The notes under the pieces are model-generated. The model saw nothing but the letters and a program-made list of their open reading frames with translations. It was not told where the DNA came from and ran no database searches. Below, piece after piece: positions 15,280 through 23,000 of a stretch of DNA of 30,460 bases. How positions within the stretch are numbered: the first letter of the stretch is position 1; every line of letters begins with the position of its first letter. Position numbers and translations under genes: made by a program. The DNA comes from a virus. The DNA lies in IMG/VR virus record IMGVR_UViG_3300028895_000054, positions 1 through 30,460 of that record. One strand, written 5' to 3'.

Positions 15280-16646
15280 GATTATCTACTATATTAAATG
15301 AAGGAACTGATAATTTATATCATGCAACATCACCACATGCTGCATTAAAAATCCTTGTTGACAAACAATTCAAACTTACATCTAATATAGGCAATGATGT
15401 CGAAACAGCTAAACAGTATAAAGATTACGAATACTATTTGTCTACTACACGTTCTAAAGTAGGTGATTATCACCAACGTGTGTATAAGCAAGGCTTAATA
15501 ATGAATTTAGACGGGCGTTGGATTAATCAACGATATCCTGTTAAACCAATTGACTACTGGGATCGTATGTGGTTTAATAAAGAAACAGGTGCTACTCACA
15601 CAGATAGAACAAGCGAAGCCGAAGATCGTGTATTCAGTAAAGAGCCCACAATGCCAATTACTCCGTTGCAGGAAATACATGTATTCTGGCAAGAAGATGC
15701 AAATCCAGACTGGAACTTTATAGTACGCAGAATTTTCATCGAAGCTAAAAAGCAAGGCATTGGCATTTGGTTATACGATGACCCAAAACAATGGATGGCA
15801 CAAAACAAGGCAAAAGCAATATCTATTGCTGATGCTAAAGAAAGATTACAAGGACAAGAAAAGCCAAGCTGGGGTATGAAGCGCGAAGACAAATATCTTA
15901 ATGCGTGGCTTGAGTTATATTATAAAAAGTCTACAGCAGAGTTAAGTGACTACGGTAAAAAACAATACCGCGAGTTATGGGGCTGGGGCGATTTATCACA
16001 AGGCTTTGGTAATGATTTACGAAATGCATCAAAACCTAACTCGCATGGTTACGATGCAGCAACAAAGATTAGACAAATAATGCGTCAACAACGTTTACAA
16101 ACGCCTGCGGACTTTATAGAGTTTATAAAGAAAAAGTGGGAGCCTATAAAAGACCGCGAACATGAAGCAGAGATGGCTGCATGGCGTAAAAAGAAAGAAC
16201 AAGAAAAGCAAGCAGCCAACGAAGATTATGACTGGGAACAGGATGAAGGTATGGACTTTGTTAACCCATTACCTACAATTAAAGACACAACTATATGGGA
16301 CGTTGTTGATAAAGTTGATGAGGTATTAATGGATAAGTCTGGACAAGGATATGAGTCATCAGAACAATATGCTAAAACTATGACTGCGATGCGTAATAAG
16401 TATGGTGTAATTAGACATATACCATTGAGCCAAGTTATTTGTACAGAGAAATATCTAGACCCAGAAAAAATTGATGCTGTGCGACAGGGAACGAGTGCCA
16501 GATCTTCTAGTGAATATCCTGTAGTAATCAAATACAATAACAAATACTATGCAGTTGATGGTAATCATCGTATTGTTGCAGCATATTTAAATGGCACCGG
16601 CACAGTTGAAGTTCAAATTTTAGACGCCGATAGGTTATTACAATGA
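15276..16646 (+). CDS. ADP-ribosyltransferase-like/ParB-like fusion with capsid-targeting-like N-terminus
   Basis: 456 residues. MRLSTILNE-G matches the internal-protein tag pattern. Residues 13-120 look like an ADP-ribosyltransferase-type fold: NLYHATSPHAALKIL (His16), YYLSTTRS (53-60) and SEAEDRVFS (Glu114/Glu116 as possible catalytic Glu). A long helical, Lys/Glu-rich middle follows. The C-terminal 80 residues resemble a ParB/sulfiredoxin-type domain: HIPLSQVIC, then EYPVVIKYNNKYYAVDGNHR and IVAAYLNG (DGNHR at 428-432). T4 packages an ADP-ribosyltransferase (Alt) with its DNA, so this could be an unrelated analogue. Domain assignments are from motifs only; the ParB-like end is clearer than the transferase. 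Confidence 0.68.
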   Translation: MRLSTILNEGTDNLYHATSPHAALKILVDKQFKLTSNIGNDVETAKQYKDYEYYLSTTRSKVGDYHQRVYKQGLIMNLDGRWINQRYPVKPIDYWDRMWFNKETGATHTDRTSEAEDRVFSKEPTMPITPLQEIHVFWQEDANPDWNFIVRRIFIEAKKQGIGIWLYDDPKQWMAQNKAKAISIADAKERLQGQEKPSWGMKREDKYLNAWLELYYKKSTAELSDYGKKQYRELWGWGDLSQGFGNDLRNASKPNSHGYDAATKIRQIMRQQRLQTPADFIEFIKKKWEPIKDREHEAEMAAWRKKKEQEKQAANEDYDWEQDEGMDFVNPLPTIKDTTIWDVVDKVDEVLMDKSGQGYESSEQYAKTMTAMRNKYGVIRHIPLSQVICTEKYLDPEKIDAVRQGTSARSSSEYPVVIKYNNKYYAVDGNHRIVAAYLNGTGTVEVQILDADRLLQ

Positions 16647-16894
16647 GAGCAACAGAATTTATAATAGAAAGTGTATTAACCGAAAGTCAAATAATCTCAT
16701 TGTTTGAACTTGAAGAATTAGATCGTAACACTATTTCTAAATTATTTCGCACAATGGATCATTATTTTTGTAAAGCAGCATTAGATAAGGATACAGAAGC
16801 AATAACAATAGTTGATAAATTAAAAAAGATTTTTGCCGCACATGATTTAGATATGGTGTACGGTGATTTAAGTGTAGATCGTTGTATGACATAA
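16643..16894 (+). CDS. Small protein with capsid-targeting-like N-terminus
   Basis: 83 residues, starting in an ATGA overlap with the previous gene. The N-terminus MRATEFIIE-S, followed by VLTE-S, offers two possible gp21-type cleavage points. The rest is a short helical domain (QIISLFELEELDRNTISKLF, AITIVDKLKKIFAAHDLDMV). No family is recognised. Tag and position suggest a small head-packaged protein. It is the last gene of the coupled run that starts at 11986. Confidence 0.7.
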   Translation: MRATEFIIESVLTESQIISLFELEELDRNTISKLFRTMDHYFCKAALDKDTEAITIVDKLKKIFAAHDLDMVYGDLSVDRCMT

Positions 16895-16923
16895 AGTATA
16901 GTTATTAAAATAAAAAATAGGCC

Positions 16924-16931
16924 ATTAAATA
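16924..16931 (+). promoter_or_regulatory. Possible T4-type late promoter box before metacaspase
   Basis: ATTAAATA, 23 bases before the ATG at 16955, with an AAGGA ribosome site at 16940-16944 in between. It matches the consensus less well than other boxes in the window. Confidence 0.45.
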
Positions 16932-16954
16932 TTGTAATAAAGGAAAATATTTCA

Positions 16955-17953
16955 ATGGCAAAAAAAGCATTTCTAGTAGGTATCAATTATCCAGATACAG
17001 ATCACGCATTGCGTGGTTGTGTTAACGATGTTTTAATGACAGAATCGGCATTAACTACACATTTTGGTTTTGATGAAAATGATATTGTTGTGTTAACTGA
17101 CAATAAAGCAACAGCAGCAAATATCAAAAACGGTCTTAGAGACTTAGTAAAAGATGCAAAAGCAGGAGATATATTATATTTCCATTTCTCGGGGCATGGC
17201 TCACAAATTCCAGATTCATTGTACGACACAGATTACGAAGCCGACGGCATGGATGAAATCTTATGTCCGATTGACTTAGATTGGTATTCTCGAGTTGTTA
17301 AAGATGATGACATCCGAGAGATTATTAAAGATGTTGATCCGGCTGTAAATTTAACAATGGTATTAGATTGCTGTCACAGTGGTTCGGGCACAGATGCTGA
17401 AAGTCAACATAATGTATTAACAGAAGAAGAAGCAGTTCCGGCAACCGACGATCCAATGAAATCACGTCAATTACCTATGCCAGATCACCTACAAGAAAGG
17501 CTTGTTGAAGGTAAAACAAGACATTTTGTAACAAGAGATGCAAGTGAACCGGGTGTTATTGTAACAGGGTGTCAAGAATATCAAACAAGTGCAGATGCTT
17601 ATATTAACGGTCAATGGTGTGGTGCAGCAACATATCATTTATTAGAAGCCTTAAAGACTAATAAAAACTTAGTAACATATAAAACGTTAGTTCAAACAAT
17701 GAACGAGAATTTAACACAACGTGGTTATACACAACGTCCGCAATTAGGTGGTGATGCATCGTGGCACCAGGAAAACTTTTTAAGTTTTAAAGAAGTTAAA
17801 CCAGAAGTTGTCGAAGAAGAAATAAAACCAGATTTAGAGGATGAAGAATTATTCTTTGAATCGATTGACGATACCAATGATGAATCGAAAAAAACATTAT
17901 TAGTAGCCGGAGCAGCGATTGTTGGATTTTTATTAATAATTGCAAATATGTGA
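16955..17953 (+). CDS. Metacaspase-like (C14) protease with C-terminal membrane anchor
   Basis: 332 residues. The caspase-fold p20 domain has AFLVGINYPDTDHALRGCVN near the N-terminus, YFHFSGHGSQ with catalytic His81, YEADGMDEILCPID (substrate-pocket region), and LDCCHSGS with catalytic Cys140. This His/Cys pair and the DGxDE motif are those of metacaspases and related bacterial C14 peptidases, which cut after basic residues. A charged acidic linker (PEVVEEEIKPDLEDEELFFE) leads to a hydrophobic C-terminal tail (LLVAGAAIVGFLLIIANM), giving a tail-anchored protein facing the cytoplasm. It has a good ribosome site and sits just before a lysis-type peptidase. Its target is unknown: host proteins, phage proteins or its own release are all possible. 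Confidence 0.92.
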   Translation: MAKKAFLVGINYPDTDHALRGCVNDVLMTESALTTHFGFDENDIVVLTDNKATAANIKNGLRDLVKDAKAGDILYFHFSGHGSQIPDSLYDTDYEADGMDEILCPIDLDWYSRVVKDDDIREIIKDVDPAVNLTMVLDCCHSGSGTDAESQHNVLTEEEAVPATDDPMKSRQLPMPDHLQERLVEGKTRHFVTRDASEPGVIVTGCQEYQTSADAYINGQWCGAATYHLLEALKTNKNLVTYKTLVQTMNENLTQRGYTQRPQLGGDASWHQENFLSFKEVKPEVVEEEIKPDLEDEELFFESIDDTNDESKKTLLVAGAAIVGFLLIIANM

Positions 17954-17960
17954 ATAAATA
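17953..17960 (+). promoter_or_regulatory. T4-type late promoter box before M15 peptidase
   Basis: AATAAATA directly after the metacaspase stop codon, 19 bases before the ATG at 17980. An AGAGGT ribosome site lies at 17967-17972. Confidence 0.6.
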
Positions 17961-17979
17961 TATTCTAGAGGTTAGAATT

Positions 17980-18396
17980 ATGTCTGACATATATAAATGC
18001 GAACACTTTGCTATTCATGAATTAGTCCCGCGCAAAGTTTATGAGGATCGTGGCGAAAAAGCCTGGCAACTATTAGATTTACGTTTATTAGTAACACTAG
18101 ATAGATTAAGAAAACGTTATGGCTCTATAACAATTAATAATTGGTATTGGGGCGGCGACAGAGAATGGTCTGGGTTACGCACACCAGATAGTCCTTATTA
18201 TTCTGCGTATAGCCAACACACATTTGGCAGAGCAGCGGATTGTTTATTTACAATTCCGTCAGAAAATATTAGACAAGATATTTTAGCAGATCCAACACAC
18301 CGTGATTTTGAATTAATCGGAAGTCTCGAACTTGGGGTAAGTTGGTTACACTTTGACGTTCGTAACTGTGATCGTATTATGACTTATTACCCATGA
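17980..18396 (+). CDS. M15 family zinc peptidase, probable endolysin
   Basis: 138 residues. The start ATG at 17980 has AGAGGT upstream; an in-frame ATG at 17950 lies before the ribosome site and overlaps the metacaspase end. The zinc-site motifs of peptidase family M15A are present: YSQHTFGRAADCLF with His80 and Asp87, and SWLHFDVR with His124 plus Asp126. Such phage enzymes cut peptidoglycan cross-links or stem peptides. No signal peptide is present, so a holin or other export route is needed. Together with the upstream membrane and exported proteins it suggests a lysis region. A virion-associated wall hydrolase is the alternative. Confidence 0.87.
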   Translation: MSDIYKCEHFAIHELVPRKVYEDRGEKAWQLLDLRLLVTLDRLRKRYGSITINNWYWGGDREWSGLRTPDSPYYSAYSQHTFGRAADCLFTIPSENIRQDILADPTHRDFELIGSLELGVSWLHFDVRNCDRIMTYYP

Positions 18397-18397
18397 T

Positions 18398-19975
18398 ATG
18401 TTTGAATATGAGATACAGAGGCTAACAGAAAAGTTTTTAATAGTGGGAGAACCACTATACCTATCAACATTTTTCACCGTCGGCGGAAAGAAAGAAATAT
18501 TTAAGCAATTGCAAATGTATCGTAAAGATGTGTTTGATAACAACGAACGAATCATTATAATACAAGATTGTATTGATGAATATAGATTTAGAGACCATCC
18601 AGGACAAGCTCTAACATTCATACAAGAATCATTACAACTAATTGATATATCGAATTTTTTTGTATTAGTTGTTACAGGGAATTCTAATATTAAAGAAGAA
18701 TTAGAATGGTTACAACAACATTGTTCTACAGACCATAATCCTATACAATCTCAACTAATAGATGCACCCTATGAAAAAATAACCCAAACACGAGATACTT
18801 TCTGCATGTTGCCGTGGATTCATTTATATTCACAATCTGATGGCGCACTTAATCCTTGTTGTACAGCAGATTATACAATTGACATGGGTAACATTAAAGA
18901 TCCAGAATTCTTTAATAATAAGCAAGCAACTAATCTAAGATACGAAATGCTAAATGGGTATATACCTAAGGTTTGTAACAGATGCTTCCGAGACGAAGAT
19001 AAAAATCAAGTTAGTAGAAGGCAACGTGAAAATAATAGATGGGGAAAGTATAAAGAAGAAGTCGTTAGTAAAACCAATGATAACGGTTCATTGAATGAAT
19101 TTACACCAAGATTTCTTGATATTAGATATAATAACTTATGTAACTTAAAATGTCGAACTTGCAGCGGAATGAGTAGCAGTAGAATTGCAGTTGAAGAAGA
19201 TGAGTTGTTTGGAAATAGTTATCACAAAAATTTACCAAAAGTAAAACAATTTGAAATAGTCGAACAATACTTCAACAATGTTGACGAAGTGTACTTTGCT
19301 GGTGGTGAACCATTATTAATGGATGAGCATTACAAAACTCTTGATGCATTGATAGCCGTCGGTAAAACAGACATACAGCTTAGGTACAATACTAACTTTA
19401 GTATATTACAATACAAAGACAAGAATCTAATAGATTACTGGAACCAATTTAAACGAGTTCAACTTGGTATTAGTATAGATGGTGTTGGTGATCAACTTGA
19501 GTATTGTCGCAATGGCGTATCCTGGCATAAAGTTGAATCTAATTTAGAAGCACTCAATGAATGCCCGCATGTATTAGTTAAAGTTACATCGGTTGTAAGT
19601 ATTCTATCTATTTTAAGTCTAATAGAATTGCAACATAAATGGATCTCAGAGAATAAAATAGAACCAGAAAATTTTATAATGAATGTAACATTATCGTCAA
19701 CAGAATATTTATTTGACACGTCTTATAATATTCAAATGTTAACACTAAAACAAAAGAAAGAAGTCTCAGCACAAATAAGAAATCATTGCGAATGGTTAGA
19801 ATCCATTGGTGCTGAATCGTTAGTCGAAAAGTGGAAAGATATTAGAACGTATATGTTTGCAGAAGATAAAAATTATCAAATTGATCAATTCAAAGACATT
19901 CATAATATGCGTGACAAATATCGTAATGAGGATTTTAATAAGGTATATCCAATGTTTGCAGGATTATTTGATTAA
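18398..19975 (+). CDS. Radical SAM protein with twitch-like cysteine-rich domain
   Basis: 525 residues. The radical SAM cluster motif CNLKCRTC is at 248-255 (C248, C252, C255), followed by VYFAGGEPLLM (the GGEP motif), RYNTN and LGISIDGVGD, all in family order. Upstream is a cysteine-rich stretch (TFCMLPWIHLYSQSDGALNP then CCT, and KVCNRCF) typical of twitch/SPASM-like regions that bind another Fe-S cluster. The N-terminal 130 residues are unassigned. Twitch-type radical SAM proteins occur in marine myoviruses with unknown substrates. It starts one base after the M15 stop. A peptide or nucleotide modification is likely from the family; which one cannot be told. Confidence 0.88.
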   Translation: MFEYEIQRLTEKFLIVGEPLYLSTFFTVGGKKEIFKQLQMYRKDVFDNNERIIIIQDCIDEYRFRDHPGQALTFIQESLQLIDISNFFVLVVTGNSNIKEELEWLQQHCSTDHNPIQSQLIDAPYEKITQTRDTFCMLPWIHLYSQSDGALNPCCTADYTIDMGNIKDPEFFNNKQATNLRYEMLNGYIPKVCNRCFRDEDKNQVSRRQRENNRWGKYKEEVVSKTNDNGSLNEFTPRFLDIRYNNLCNLKCRTCSGMSSSRIAVEEDELFGNSYHKNLPKVKQFEIVEQYFNNVDEVYFAGGEPLLMDEHYKTLDALIAVGKTDIQLRYNTNFSILQYKDKNLIDYWNQFKRVQLGISIDGVGDQLEYCRNGVSWHKVESNLEALNECPHVLVKVTSVVSILSILSLIELQHKWISENKIEPENFIMNVTLSSTEYLFDTSYNIQMLTLKQKKEVSAQIRNHCEWLESIGAESLVEKWKDIRTYMFAEDKNYQIDQFKDIHNMRDKYRNEDFNKVYPMFAGLFD

Positions 19976-19985
19976 TGTTGTTAAA

Positions 19986-19993
19986 GATAAATA
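19986..19993 (+). promoter_or_regulatory. T4-type late promoter box 7 bases before the 1321-residue gene
   Basis: GATAAATA, then CTACATT, then the ATG at 20001. It has the same box-to-start geometry as gp17 and the amidoligase-like gene, predicting a leaderless transcript. Confidence 0.62.
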
Positions 19994-20000
19994 CTACATT

Positions 20001-23000
20001 ATGGATATATCAAAAAGTCTTTTCAATTTATTAGTTGGTAAAAACTTCACAATTAAAACATTAGATGCCAAAGGCAAGCCAGTTCTTAGCCCAGAAGAAG
20101 CAGAAATGTTTTCTTTTGATTATGAAGTAGGTAGCAATAACTATGGCACAGTAGTTATTCTTTTAAATGATGAACAAGCATTCGAAGTTTACTATGGTGA
20201 TAACGTTGGTAAACGTATGGAAGAAGGTGATAAAGGAGATTGGTATGATTTCTTATATCATTTAAGAATGTTTGCTAAACGTAACTTATATAACTTCTCA
20301 CTTCGTAACATCAACCAATTAAAATATTCAATGCAAGGTATGTCAGCAATCAAAGAAGGTTTATTTGAAGGCTGGAACGGTACAAGCAAAACATCATATA
20401 ACAACAAGCGCGGCACAACACGTTTAAAAATTCAACATAGTAAACAGATGCACGAAGGTGATCAACGCTGGAGAGCCATTGAAAAATTATTTGTTGAAAC
20501 TGCCGATGGTGAACGATTTAAACTTCCTTTTAAATCATTACAAGGTGGCCGAGCAATGGCACGCCATGTACAAGAAGGTGGTAACCCTTATGATGTATTT
20601 GGTGAACATATTGTTGAAATGGTTCGTGAGATTAATACGTTAAGTAAGTTTGTACGAGCTACTAAGAATATTACAGAAGACGACACACAGTATCCAGTGG
20701 TAGAATCAGGACGTTCTCGTTATAAAACATTACGTCAAAAAATAAAACAAGTACAAGGTAAACGCGGTTACCATAGTTATATCAATGACTGGTCTCCAGA
20801 ACAAGTAGATGATAAAGAAGAAGTTGTAAATGAACTACGTGGTCAATTTACACAACAATCGTTAGACACACGCATCGAAGAAGCATTGCCTATATTAGCC
20901 AAAATACAGGATAACAACATGAAAGAATTAAACGAATTTGAGAACTGGGCAGATCAAGTTACAGAAGGTACTTGGGCAATTCCAGACACTGAGCAAAAAA
21001 TACAAGAATTAAATCGCATTATGGGTCAAACACTTGAAGTTGGTATTGATGCTGAAAATGCAACTAATGTATTATACGATATTATAGGCGATGATGATCT
21101 ATTTGATAGCCTAGAAGAATTAGCACAGAAAAATCCACGTGCAGATGCTCGTCCACTTATTGTTTCGTGGATTAACGCAAACACACATGATGAAGCTATT
21201 CAACGTGTTAAACAGAGTATGTCTCAAACAGAGTCAGATGATGTAAACGAAGCAGCAGAATCACCTTTGATGAAAGTAATTAAAGGATTTAAGCCAGTGG
21301 AAATTCAAGCATGGTTAGATGGAAAAGTTGCTCCAGAAAACGATCAAATTACAAGAGCTATTATGCGTGTAGATGCTCGTCCATCATCACGTGTAGAATT
21401 TAATGCTAGTAATTATCGCTCACAAGCAGCCGATCAAGTTCGTAAATATTTAAAAAGTATAAACGAAGTTAAAGACATTGACACAGGTGAAGAGTGCAAA
21501 CCAGAAAAACGTGATCCTATGTTAGAAATGTCTAAGTTAGCTGGTCTTGAAGAAGATACTGTAATGGAAAAAGTTAAAGTAGAAGAACCACTCGATGGAT
21601 GGAAACGCTCTGTAGAACGCGAGTATCCGGACGTACAATTTAGATTACGTCAAGACGGTGATACTGAAGCATTTGTATTAGGTGGCGCATTTAATACAGA
21701 GATTGCAGTAGGTGATTATATGGCACAAGGTGGCTATGGTTACAAATACGATAAGCCGAATGTACGTGGTCGTAAAACTGCAAACGAAGAACAAATAAAC
21801 GAAATGGGTTCTAGTGTACAAGAAAAATTAGAAGCATTAAAACTGTTAATGTTAGACCCAGGATTAGATAAAGAAACTAAATTAGAAATCAAACGTAGAT
21901 TTGCTGAATTAAGAGCAGAATTAGCAGCAGGTAATGTTAACGGTGTGACAGAAGGGTTAGATCAGCTTTTAGAAACATATAAAGCATCTGTTGAATATAG
22001 AGATAAAGATGGACGCTTCTTAGTATTGTTTGATCAAAAAACTCGTGCATACATTGTTAAAGGTCAAGGCGATTATAGAATGGAAATTAGCCCACAACCG
22101 TTTGACAAATTAGATGATGCTATTCAACATGCAGAAATGGAAATTCAAGGTGCTGATGAATACTGGAACAATCTTGACGTTCCAGACTTAGAGCACGACA
22201 TGGATAGAGATGATTTCTTTAGCGAAGCAGCACCAACTAAATTAACACCAGTTCGTAAAGTTGTAGCTCAGGTGTTAGGTGATAAGTTTACTTGGGAGCC
22301 TGGGTACAGTAAATCGTATAAGAACACCAGACGTTCAAAAACACAAAAAGTTGACGATTATGTATTAAAAGGTGTTAAAGTTGATGGTATACCAAAAAGT
22401 AAAATAGATTTCTCTGCCAACGAAGGTGATAAAATGGCGGTAGCTCTTAAGAATGCATTAACACAAGCTGGTTATGATATTTACGATGATTTATTAATAT
22501 TCCCTCATCAAATTATGTTCCAAGTTAGAACACCAATTTCTGTAAGTGAAGAAATTGTAAGTCTTGATGATTTTCACAATAAAGAAGGTTCTACTTACGA
22601 ACCAGGTGATTACAAAGACGAACGTACTGGCGAAGATTATAAATGGATTGATGATGAGACTGGTGAGTTATTCTTTGACAAACCAGAAGATACAGAAAAC
22701 GGACATAAAAAATTAAGTTATAAAGACTTTGTCAAAGGAGCCCGCAAGTCTAAACCATATGGACTTGATGCAGTAGGTATCTTCGGTGACATCGCAGCTG
22801 GTGGTGGTGACCCAATTGATTACTTAATGACTATGAAAGGTATGAGCATGGAAGAGATTGATGCGTTAGCACAGTCGCAAGGATTTGATGATGCTTATGA
22901 TTGGGCAGAAAGTTATCAAATGGAAGAAGCAAAAGGTGATAGCTTTCGACGTAAGTTTAACAAAGCAATGTTTTGGGATTACAGCAACCCAAAAGAAATG

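Noticed and set aside
19857-20000. N-terminal extension of the 1321-residue protein
   Set aside because: It lies within the radical SAM gene in another frame; the late box and ATG at 20001 give the better start.
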